Positions 1-6,180 of a stretch of 18,499 nucleotides of DNA are shown here, piece by piece. Source of the stretch: an uncultured Caldimicrobium sp. (GTDB taxonomy: Bacteria; Desulfobacterota; Thermodesulfobacteria; Thermodesulfobacteriales; Thermodesulfobacteriaceae); NCBI GenBank assembly GCA_938091475.1, contig CALLJI010000201.1, forward strand, positions 1 through 18,499, given 5' to 3'. Position numbers and translations under genes: made by a program. The notes under the pieces were generated by a model. The model did not search any database, had not been told where the DNA came from, and saw only the letters and a list, made by a program, of their open reading frames with translations. How positions within the stretch are numbered: position 1 is the first letter of the stretch; each line of letters opens with the position of its first letter.

Positions 1-319
1 GCTTTATATCCTCTCTTCTCTCTAAAGCTTTTGCTCTGACTTTTCTTAAAAGGGCTTTCCTATCATATTGGCTCTCAACGGGTATACGAATAACTACATC
101 TGTAACTGGATACAAGGTACAAGCCTTGTAATATATTTCATCAATTTTCTCTCCTTTAATTTGTCCACTTTCTAAAAGGACCTTACATTTATTACAAGCC
201 CCTATTCCTCCACAACTTGCATTAATGTGTACGCCTAAACGCATAGCTAAATCAAGGATGGTTTCTTCATGCCATATCTCTTCCTCAATTTGGTATGGCA
301 GGAAAAGAACCTTAGGCAT
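1..319 (-). CDS. 2Fe-2S ferredoxin-domain protein, 5' part (RACo/DUF4445-like), runs off left edge
   Basis: The first 106 residues of a protein that continues beyond the window. They form an adrenodoxin-type [2Fe-2S] domain: Cys36, Cys42 and Cys45 (motif CGGIGACNKC) plus Cys67, i.e. C-x5-C-x2-C-x21-C, after an N-terminal beta stretch starting MPKVLF. This layout, followed by a charged ESQYDRKALLRK segment, resembles the N-terminal domain of the RACo/DUF4445 family, the ATP-dependent reductive activators of corrinoid proteins. A short stand-alone ferredoxin cannot be excluded because the ASKHA ATPase part, if present, lies outside. I chose the ATG at 319 because GAGAGG lies 6 nt upstream; the in-frame ATG at 325 abuts that Shine-Dalgarno. 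A sigma-70-like promoter precedes it. Confidence 0.8.
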   Translation of the reverse strand, partial: MPKVLFLPYQIEEEIWHEETILDLAMRLGVHINASCGGIGACNKCKVLLESGQIKGEKIDEIYYKACTLYPVTDVVIRIPVESQYDRKALLRKVRAKALERREDIK

Positions 320-347
320 TAGCATCCTCTCTTTTCACTTTTTCTTT

Positions 348-376
348 ACTATATTTGAAGGACTATGGGTTTTCAA
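348..376 (-). promoter_or_regulatory. sigma-70-like promoter for the ferredoxin-domain gene
   Basis: On the minus strand, TTGAAA (376-371) and TATAGT (353-348) are separated by 17 nt. Each box matches five of six consensus bases. Transcription would start near 341, leaving a leader of about 22 nt that carries the GAGAGG ribosome site before the ATG at 319. Confidence 0.6.
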
Positions 377-448
377 TTTAATAAACAATTTTTCACAAAT
401 TCAAGGCTATTTCAAAAACTCTTTAAGCAGTTATAAGGACTACTATGT

Positions 449-525
449 TATTCCTAAAATCAAGTCATACTTTTTTAACACTTTTAAATGGCTACATTTT
501 TCTTTCTTTATTCTACTATTGATTA
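449..525 (+). repeat. AT-rich ~77-bp repeat, copy 1 (IS-end-like)
   Basis: This stretch aligns over its whole length, with scattered substitutions and small gaps, with 2067-2145 in the same orientation. Both contain TCAAGTCA-acttttttt, then a TTT(T/G)AAATGG-like core followed by (T/G)CACATTTTT or CTACATTTTT, and both end near TACTATTGA. Each copy is followed by a hairpin-repeat cluster. The paired sites inside it resemble the multiple terminal repeats of IS21-type elements, but no transposase is present. Call: decayed mobile-element end or non-coding repeat. Confidence 0.6.
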
Positions 526-590
526 ATTTGATAGGAATGCTCAACCTAAAGGAATGATTTTGCTACACAAGAAAGAAATTTTTTAATTTT

Positions 591-724
591 GTAAGGGGTA
601 AATCACGATTTGCCAAAAGAAGATAAAAATGTAGGGGCTCAGCATGCTGAGCCCAAGAATATAAAAATCGTAGGGGCACCCATTGCGGTTGCCCATTTTG
701 GGCACGGCGGTGTCGTGCCCCTAC
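591..724. repeat. hairpin-repeat cluster A (GTAGGGGC...GCCC family)
   Basis: Four hairpin units in 134 bp. They include GTAAGGGG-taaatcacgattt-GCC (591-614), the perfect 20-bp palindrome GGGCTCAGCATGCTGAGCCC (635-654), and a composite (670-724) with outer arms GTAGGGGCA and TGCCCCTAC enclosing two inner hairpins. The rest of the 320-933 gap holds the ferredoxin promoter, the AT-rich repeat at 449-525, two ATTTCAAAAT motifs (772-781, 798-807) and the rhodanese terminator. I see no gene in it. Confidence 0.85.
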
Positions 725-882
725 AATTAACTCTCTTTGGGATAGGGCAATTTCTTTCTATAAGATATGACATTTCAAAATTGTAATTAAGTATGCCATT
801 TCAAAATATTGATCCACATACAAGTGATGTGACCAAATGGAAGAATAAGGTAAAAGAAGGATATGGCCTTTCAAATTAGTAA

Positions 883-905
883 AAGGGGGCAGTTATCGCC
901 CCCTT
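883..905 (-). terminator. intrinsic terminator after the rhodanese gene
   Basis: Read on the minus strand, an 8-bp stem AAGGGGGC / GCCCCCTT (arms 905-898 and 890-883) with a 7-nt loop is followed by a short T-run (TTTT from 884). It lies about 30 nt past the rhodanese stop codon, the expected place for a Rho-independent terminator. Confidence 0.8.
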
Positions 906-933
906 CTAAAAACCCCATTTAGAGATAAATCCC

Positions 934-1866
934 TTATTTGATTTGTTGAGGTAACCAAACCTCATTTTCTGCAGGTAGAGCTGTTAAATTAGCCCATTCA
1001 ATCCAATTACCGTCATAAACTTTAACATTTTTATATCCCAGAAAATGTTTCAAAATGATATATGTATGAGCTACTCTATCTCCGCTATGGCAATAAGTAT
1101 AAACTATCTTATCGGGAGTGACTCCTGCTTCAATGTATGCCTTTCTAATTTCCTCAGGAGATTTAAAGGTATGATCTTCTTTATTATTAGCAGCCACCAC
1201 ACTGGTTACATTTATGGCTCCAGGTATATGACCACCACGAATAGCACGAATTCTCTTTCCGGTAAATTCATCAGCTGGTCTTGCATCAACTAAAACAATA
1301 TCCTTGGCATCTTTTAAAATAACATCTTTATAAATATCACTCCAAGTGATCAAGAGTTCTTTATTTGGTCCTTTCGTTTTGTAAGGCTTAGCCACTTTAG
1401 GGGTAGCAGGTTCTGTTGTGATAGGATAACCACTCTTCTTCCAGGCTAAAAGTCCGCCATTTAAAAGTTTTAATTTTTTAGGATCGTGTCCATAAAGTTC
1501 CATAATAAAGAGAAATCGTGAAGCAAAGAGTCCATTAGTATCATCGTATGCTACAATCACAGCGTTATTATCAATACCTAAACGCGCCATAAGATTAATG
1601 AATTGTTCTGTATTGGGATATTTAAAGGGTGGATGTTTGGTGATATCAGCAAGATCTGCGTATCTGTTTACAGGTAAAGCACCAGGAATGTGACCTTTAG
1701 CGTAGGACTCTGGCTTGTTCTGTACGTCAACAATAACGATATTGGGATCCCCAAGTTTCGACTTCAACCAATCAACACTCACTAACTCCACTGCAAATAA
1801 AGCACCTGCCCAAAATATTACAACTAAAAAAGATAAAAAAAGTGATAAGAATTTTTTGGTTATCAT
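934..1866 (-). CDS. exported tandem-domain rhodanese (thiosulfate sulfurtransferase)
   Basis: A 310-residue sulfurtransferase that moves sulfane sulfur from a donor such as thiosulfate or mercaptopyruvate onto a thiophilic acceptor. Residues 1-25 form a signal peptide (lysines, a long hydrophobic run, then ALFA before VEL), so it should act outside the cytoplasm. Domain 1 (about 28-150) has the DVQ...HIPGALPV signature, but its active-site loop reads AYDDTNG and lacks a cysteine, as is usual for the inactive half. Domain 2 (about 172-305) has DARPADEF, HIPGAINV and the catalytic loop CHSGDR, with Cys259. The start at 1866 rather than 1905 is supported by AGGAGG 8 nt upstream and by the signal peptide beginning there. 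It stands alone, with its own terminator and a candidate sigma-54 promoter. The exact sulfur donor cannot be read from sequence. Confidence 0.92.
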   Translation of the reverse strand: MITKKFLSLFLSFLVVIFWAGALFAVELVSVDWLKSKLGDPNIVIVDVQNKPESYAKGHIPGALPVNRYADLADITKHPPFKYPNTEQFINLMARLGIDNNAVIVAYDDTNGLFASRFLFIMELYGHDPKKLKLLNGGLLAWKKSGYPITTEPATPKVAKPYKTKGPNKELLITWSDIYKDVILKDAKDIVLVDARPADEFTGKRIRAIRGGHIPGAINVTSVVAANNKEDHTFKSPEEIRKAYIEAGVTPDKIVYTYCHSGDRVAHTYIILKHFLGYKNVKVYDGNWIEWANLTALPAENEVWLPQQIK

Positions 1867-1900
1867 AACCTCCACCTCCTTTTTATTTTTACATAACAAG

Positions 1901-1917
1901 TACAAGTTTTATGCCAA
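1901..1917 (-). promoter_or_regulatory. candidate sigma-54 (-24/-12) promoter of the rhodanese gene
   Basis: The minus strand reads TTGGCATAAAACTTGTA, against the sigma-54 consensus YTGGCACGNNNNTTGCW. The GG and TTG elements are correctly spaced; three consensus bases differ (C to T, G to A, C to T). Transcription would begin near 1890, giving a leader of about 25 nt with AGGAGG. A weaker overlapping sigma-70 reading exists: TTGGCA (1917-1912), 16 nt, TATGTA (1895-1890). A sigma-54 activator gene nearby favours the first reading. Confidence 0.5.
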
Positions 1918-1963
1918 TATTAAGGTTTGTAAATTAAGGCTTTTCAGGAATTAAAGAGAATTA

Positions 1964-1985
1964 ATTTTGAAATATCTTTCAAAAT
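1964..1985. promoter_or_regulatory. dyad upstream of the rhodanese promoter (possible activator site)
   Basis: A perfect 9-bp inverted repeat, ATTTTGAAA-TATC-TTTCAAAAT, centred near 1974.5. That is about 85 bp upstream of the transcription start predicted from the sigma-54 site, a typical distance for an NtrC-family enhancer. The half-site also occurs within the dispersed TGTGACATTT-type repeats, so it may instead be a repeat remnant. Confidence 0.4.
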
Positions 1986-2066
1986 GAAATATATTTTGAT
2001 TGATACAATTTTGATTTAAACCACGAAGGATCGCGATTTATAAGATTTCAAAATTTAATCTTTTGT

Positions 2067-2145
2067 TATTTCTAAGGTCAAGTCACACTTTTTTTACTTT
2101 TTTGAATGGTCACATTTTTAATTCTTCGCTTTATACTATTGAATT
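2067..2145 (+). repeat. AT-rich ~77-bp repeat, copy 2 (IS-end-like)
   Basis: Direct repeat of 449-525, so the two copies flank the rhodanese gene with its promoter and terminator. The inner block at 2096-2115, read on the minus strand, is AATGTGACCATTCAAAAAAG, related to the TGTGACATTT repeats at 2774-2798 and 7325-7349. The hairpin-repeat cluster starts directly after it. Confidence 0.6.
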
Positions 2146-2153
2146 CTATTGAA

Positions 2154-2737
2154 GGGGCACAGCACACTGTGCCAAAGGAATAAAAGTGGTAGCCGCCGGC
2201 TTTAGCCTGCGAAAAGAAGCTAGGGGCAATTCAAGCTTTGCCCTGATTTGTAGGGGTAAATCACGATTTGCCCAAAGAATATAAATATCTAGGGGCAACC
2301 CTTGCGGCTGCCCAAAATTGTTCTAAACCCTGTTGGCAGGGGCAAGCCCAGCCTACAAATAGGGGCGATTCGTGAATCGCCTCTACTGATGAAACCTCTG
2401 GGCACGACATGTGGTGCCCCTACAAAAAATTGGGCAGGGCAAGCCCTGCCCCTACATTTTCGAGGCAATTTGAGAATTGCCCTTACAGGTGAAACTTTTG
2501 GACGCGGAGGTGTCGTGTCCCGATTTTTATAAAATTTTTGGAAAATCGGAAAATTTAGTAGGGGCGCTTAGCATGCTAAGCCCAAGGATTTTAAAAATCG
2601 CTGGCTTTAGCTTGCGAAAAAATCTGTAGGGATAAAGCAAGATTTGCCCAAGAATTTAAGAAATACAGGGAGAGCCTTTGCGGCTGCCCAAATGTAGTTT
2701 TAAACCCTCTGGACTCGACTTTGCCGTGCCCTTATAA
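2154..2737. repeat. hairpin-repeat cluster B (GTAGGGGC...GCCC family, with GCCGGCTTTAGCCTGCG units)
   Basis: About a dozen short palindromic units fill this gap. Examples: GGCACAG-caca-CTGTGCC (2156-2173), GTAGCCGCCGGCTTTAGCCT (2189-2208), GGGCAATTCAAGCTTTGCCC (2224-2243), GGCGATTCGTGAATCGCC (2364-2381), GGGCAGGGCAAGCCCTGCCC (2432-2451), and a unit around GCTTAGCATGCTAAGC (2565-2580). Many carry a GTAGGGG or CCCCTAC edge on one side only. Open frames crossing the cluster are translations of the repeats. The remainder of 1867-2837 holds the rhodanese control region, the direct repeat and the 25-bp repeat at 2774-2798; no gene is supported. Confidence 0.88.
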
Positions 2738-2773
2738 TCAAAACCATCTGGACAAATCAAACCTCCTGTACAT

Positions 2774-2798
2774 TGTGACATTTTTAAATAGTAATCAC
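2774..2798 (+). repeat. 25-bp inverted repeat, left copy
   Basis: Begins TGTGACATTTTTAAATAGTA and continues ATCAC. The reverse complement of 7325-7349 matches it at 22 of 25 positions. Both start with TGTGAC at the outer edge and point inward, bracketing the response regulator-kinase-TusA-YeeE operon. It lies just downstream of the response regulator stop, between that gene and hairpin cluster B. Confidence 0.6.
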
Positions 2799-2837
2799 CT
2801 TCTCCATTTTGCTCTTTTCTATTTTTAGGGTTTTTCA

Positions 2838-4184
2838 TTATACTAAATTAAACTGTTTTAATTTCCGCCAAAGAGTGGTAGTACTTATTCCTAAGATTTC
2901 AGCTACCTTTTTTCTATTTCCTTGAAAAAGTTGTAGAACCCTAGCAATATATCTTTTTTCGAGTTCTTCCAAAGACAAAAGGTCCGTGCAGATTTCTTCT
3001 TCATTTGGTCTCTTGCTTTCTTTGGGTACATTAATGTTTTTAAGTACAGGTCCAGTTTCCATAATAACAGCTCTCTCTATTGTGTTTTCTAATTCTCTAA
3101 TATTTCCTGGCCAACTATATTCCATAAGTTTTTTCATAACTGCGTTTGAAATAGAATTAATCTCCTTACCATATTTCTTAGCATATTTGTGTAAGAAATG
3201 ATAGGCAAGTAGAGGAATATCTTCTTTCCGTTCCCGTAGTGGGGGAAGATTGATAGTGACTACATTTAGTCTATAAAAAAGATCTTTTCTGAATCTCCCA
3301 GCCTCTGCTTCCTTTTCAAGAGGAGTATTAGAAGCAGCTATAATCCTCACATCACAACTTATAGGCTCTGTCCCGCCTACTCTTAAAAAAGTTCCATCTT
3401 GTAATACCCTTAAGAGCTTGATTTGAAAATTAAAGGAAGTAGAATTAATCTCATCCAAGAAAATAGTGCCTTTATTAGCAGACTCGAAAAGCCCCTTTTT
3501 TTGTCTATCAGCTCCTGTAAAAGCGCCTTTTTCGTATCCAAAGAGTTCAGTTTCAAGTAGAGATTCTGATAGTGCTCCACAATTTATGGGTAAAAACTTT
3601 TCATCTCTTCTTTTGCTTGCTCGGTGAATGAGTCTTGCCACTAACTCTTTACCAGTTCCTGTTTCTCCTTGAATTAAAACTGTGGTATCAAAAGGCGCTA
3701 CTTTCTCAATTAGAGCTTTAATCTCAGAGATGGCTTTACTATTTCCTATGAGTTCTTCATATTTATAAAATTCTATTTCCTCCAACAACCTCTTATTTTC
3801 TTTGATAAGCTTTGCATGCTCAACTGCTCTTTTTATTACCATTAATAAATTTTCTGGTTCAAAAGGCTTAGTTATATAATCAAAGGCCCCTTTTTTCATT
3901 GCTTCTATAGCAGATTCAATAGTGCCATAGCCTGTAATAAGAATAACTATAATTTCAGGATGAATCTCTTTAGCCCTCTCCAGAACTCCAATACCATCTA
4001 TATAGGGCATTTTCAGATCCGTAATTACTATATCTATATTTTGTGTTTTTAGAACTCTAATAGCCTCTCTACCATCCTCAGTAAATATAGAAAAAAGCCC
4101 CTCTTCTTTTAACAATTCCACGATGAGTTGACCCATAGCTACATCGTCTTCAATAATTAAGATTTGAAGATTTTCTTTTTTCAT
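2838..4184 (-). CDS. NtrC-family sigma-54-dependent response regulator
   Basis: A 448-residue activator with three modules. The receiver domain (6-122) has acidic residues Asp13/Asp14, the phospho-acceptor Asp56 in TDLKMP, Thr84 and Lys106. The AAA+ domain (about 143-375) has Walker A GETGTGKE (173-180), the sigma-54-contacting loop GAFTGA (220-225) and Walker B GTIFLDEIN (239-247). The C-terminal Fis-type helix-turn-helix is in roughly the last 30 residues (GNRKKVAEILGISTTTLWRK). All catalytic motifs are intact, so it should open sigma-54 promoters when phosphorylated by the kinase encoded 10 nt upstream. No clear Shine-Dalgarno precedes its ATG, which suggests coupling to kinase translation. 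Targets are not stated by the sequence; the sigma-54-like promoter before the rhodanese gene is the obvious candidate. Confidence 0.96.
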   Translation of the reverse strand: MKKENLQILIIEDDVAMGQLIVELLKEEGLFSIFTEDGREAIRVLKTQNIDIVITDLKMPYIDGIGVLERAKEIHPEIIVILITGYGTIESAIEAMKKGAFDYITKPFEPENLLMVIKRAVEHAKLIKENKRLLEEIEFYKYEELIGNSKAISEIKALIEKVAPFDTTVLIQGETGTGKELVARLIHRASKRRDEKFLPINCGALSESLLETELFGYEKGAFTGADRQKKGLFESANKGTIFLDEINSTSFNFQIKLLRVLQDGTFLRVGGTEPISCDVRIIAASNTPLEKEAEAGRFRKDLFYRLNVVTINLPPLRERKEDIPLLAYHFLHKYAKKYGKEINSISNAVMKKLMEYSWPGNIRELENTIERAVIMETGPVLKNINVPKESKRPNEEEICTDLLSLEELEKRYIARVLQLFQGNRKKVAEILGISTTTLWRKLKQFNLV

Positions 4185-4194
4185 AGACTTGAAT

Positions 4195-5901
4195 TTAATT
4201 TGTGATAGGCAAGGTTATAATAAATGTTGCACCCTCCCCCTCCGTACTTTCTACATCAATAAAACCTCCATGGTCGCTAATAATTCCAGAAGAGATGGAT
4301 AGCCCTAATCCAGTGCCTTCACCTACTGGTTTGGTAGTAAAAAAAGGATCAAATATGCGAGGTTTGATATCCTCTGGTATACCTGGTCCATTGTCTGCAA
4401 TTACTATTTTAACCGAATTACCCTCTTTATAAGTTTTTATATAAATTTGACCATTCCTCTGATCTTTGACGGCTTGTATAGCATTTATAACTATATTTAT
4501 TAAAGCTTGTTCCATAAGTCTTAGATCAATTTTAAGATTAGGTATATCACCAAACTCTGTAATTACTCTGATATGATTTTTTTCTATCTCTTGGTGCAAT
4601 AAGCCTAAAATATCTTTTAAAAGCAGGTTAATGTTTGCTTCTTTTAAATTTTTAGGGGAAGGGCTGGATTGTCGGGCAAAATTCAAAAGCCCTTTTATAA
4701 TTTCTCCGCTTTTTTTGGCTTGATCAATAATTATCATTAGCCACTCCCTTTGTCGAGGATCTAAATTGCTACTTTTAAGTAAGAGTCTTGCATAACCTAA
4801 AATATTTCCCAACGGAGTATTTAATTCATGAGCAACCCCTGCGGAAAGCTGCCCAAGAGCCACCAATTTTTCTGTTCGATAATAAATCTCTTGTCTATAT
4901 TTCTCTTCTGTAACATCTCTAAAGGTGATAACCTTGCCAATTTCTTCTCCTTTATAATTTTTTATAGGTGCAATATTTAGAGAAATAGTAAGTTCATTAC
5001 CACTCTTTGTACGAATATTTAATTCGGTGCTTTTACTGGTTTCAAGCTCAACAAAATTAGTTGATAACGCTTGAAAGAATCTATGGTAGGGTAACCCAAT
5101 AATTTCTGAGGCATTATATCCTGTAATTTTCAAAGCAGCATTGTTAAAAGTGATAATAGAACCATTTTGGTCTGTAACAAGGAGTCCATCTGATAGACTC
5201 TCTATAATAGTTGCCAATTTAGATTTTTCTAATAAATAAAATTCCCGCTGTCTCTTTTCAGCAGCTTCAGCCTTTTTCTTTTCAGTTATATCTAACAAGA
5301 CTTCAATTGCCCCTACTATATTGCCTTCATTGTCTTTAAAGGGAGTAGTTACAATTTGAAAATATTTATCCTTCTTTCCCACTTCTTTTACCACAGTTCT
5401 ACCCGTAGCCATAGTCTCAATAGCTGGACAATCAAAGCCTGGATAATCTTTATTACAATAAATTTTATGGCAGTAATTACCCTCAGGAACTGAGATATTT
5501 TTATCCACCAAAAGGGCTTTCAATTTTTCATTACATCTGAGAATTCTAAAATCTGTATCAATTATAGAAATACCTACCCCTGTCGCATTAAAAATTGCTT
5601 GAAGCTCATCTCGAGCAACCGCTAATTCTCTGTTGGTCTCCCTCATATGTTCAAGGATTTGACTAAAGGCTTCAGCTATAATTCCTATAGGATCAAAATC
5701 TAATAAAGTTTCATCATCCAACTCTTCTGGCTTTAGAGGTAAAGTGCCCATTACCTTTAGCAACTGATTAACTTTATCACGAATATATTGAATATAACGC
5801 TTGTTTGTTTCTCTCAATAAATTGATTTCTTTTAATAATTGAGTAATACTTAAATCCTCATAAGCACGATTTTCTTTAAATTTTCTTCTTGGCCTGGGCA
5901 T
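4195..5901 (-). CDS. soluble PAS-PAS sensor histidine kinase
   Basis: A 568-residue two-component kinase with no membrane segment, hence cytosolic. Order: helical N-terminus (1-100), PAS 1 (about 100-207), PAS 2 (about 226-334), dimerisation and phospho-acceptor domain with H-box GVAHELNTPLG (His358), then the ATPase domain with N-box around Asn473, G1 DNGPGIP (503-509), F-box DPFFTT (518-523) and G2 GEGTGLGLS (527-535). PAS 1 contains four cysteines: Cys123, and Cys144, Cys149 and Cys158 in a YCHKIYCNKDYPGFDCP stretch. These could bind a metal or cofactor or react with sulfur species; similar cysteine-bearing PAS domains are common in sulfur bacteria, so this is suggestive only. It starts 1 nt after the tusA-like stop. 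It pairs with the sigma-54 response regulator downstream. Confidence 0.95.
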   Translation of the reverse strand: MPRPRRKFKENRAYEDLSITQLLKEINLLRETNKRYIQYIRDKVNQLLKVMGTLPLKPEELDDETLLDFDPIGIIAEAFSQILEHMRETNRELAVARDELQAIFNATGVGISIIDTDFRILRCNEKLKALLVDKNISVPEGNYCHKIYCNKDYPGFDCPAIETMATGRTVVKEVGKKDKYFQIVTTPFKDNEGNIVGAIEVLLDITEKKKAEAAEKRQREFYLLEKSKLATIIESLSDGLLVTDQNGSIITFNNAALKITGYNASEIIGLPYHRFFQALSTNFVELETSKSTELNIRTKSGNELTISLNIAPIKNYKGEEIGKVITFRDVTEEKYRQEIYYRTEKLVALGQLSAGVAHELNTPLGNILGYARLLLKSSNLDPRQREWLMIIIDQAKKSGEIIKGLLNFARQSSPSPKNLKEANINLLLKDILGLLHQEIEKNHIRVITEFGDIPNLKIDLRLMEQALINIVINAIQAVKDQRNGQIYIKTYKEGNSVKIVIADNGPGIPEDIKPRIFDPFFTTKPVGEGTGLGLSISSGIISDHGGFIDVESTEGEGATFIITLPITN

Positions 5902-5902
5902 T

Positions 5903-5914
5903 TTACCTCCTCTT
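5903..5914 (-). promoter_or_regulatory. ribosome-binding site of the kinase, embedded in the tusA-like stop
   Basis: The last three sense codons and stop of the tusA-like gene (AAG AGG AGG TAA) contain a strong GAGGAGG Shine-Dalgarno, 4 nt before the kinase ATG at 5901. Ribosomes ending on the carrier gene are thus placed to start on the kinase, which points to coupled synthesis. Confidence 0.8.
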
Positions 5915-6151
5915 ATTTATTTTAAAAATTGTAATTTCATAATAAGTATGTATCTTTTCTACTTCCACCTCATAACCCATAGCTTTTGCAGCTTCGGGAA
6001 TAGTTCGAGTAGCATCTCTATGATCAGTTTTAATAACTATTTTCAACTCACCTTTCCTAAGTTTTTCGTAATTTAAATTTATTTCTTTTAAAGCTATGAG
6101 TAAACAAGAAGGGCAGGTCTGACCTAAAATGTCTAAAATTTTTACTTCCAT
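5903..6151 (-). CDS. TusA/SirA/YeeD-family sulfur carrier
   Basis: An 82-residue small protein of the TusA family, which carries persulfide sulfur on the cysteine of a CPxP motif. The N-terminal signature LDILGQTCPSCLL places the sulfur-accepting Cys13; the usual second proline is replaced by Cys16, giving a CPSC (CxxC) motif. The rest follows the family: DHRDATRTIPEAAKAMGYEVE precedes the last strand. Adjacency to a YeeE/YedE transporter matches the known YeeE-YeeD (TsuA-TsuB) thiosulfate-uptake pair, in which the TusA-like partner works at the cytosolic face. The next gene is a histidine kinase, so the carrier may also report sulfur status; that is inference. Confidence 0.92.
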   Translation of the reverse strand: MEVKILDILGQTCPSCLLIALKEINLNYEKLRKGELKIVIKTDHRDATRTIPEAAKAMGYEVEVEKIHTYYEITIFKINKRR

Positions 6152-6180
6152 CTTTTCTGCTCAAACAATTATTTTATCAA

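Noticed and set aside
225..557. Open frame of 110 codons on the plus strand
   Set aside because: It overlaps the ferredoxin-domain gene, its promoter and the AT-rich repeat; the translation is low-complexity Phe/Leu-rich and has no family resemblance.
793..879. 28-codon plus-strand frame beginning at the ATG in the ATTTCAAAAT region
   Set aside because: Too short, no ribosome site, sits within repeat-like DNA; I cannot link it to any family.
1715..1954. Plus-strand frame antisense to the rhodanese signal peptide
   Set aside because: Antisense shadow covering the promoter; Thr/Ile/Lys-rich with no family resemblance.
2302..2838. Frames across hairpin cluster B, including one whose ATG overlaps the response regulator stop (TAATG)
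   Set aside because: Most of each translation is repeat DNA (Gly/Pro/Arg-rich or CPDGFDYKG-like). The start overlap is attractive, but nothing supports a conserved product.
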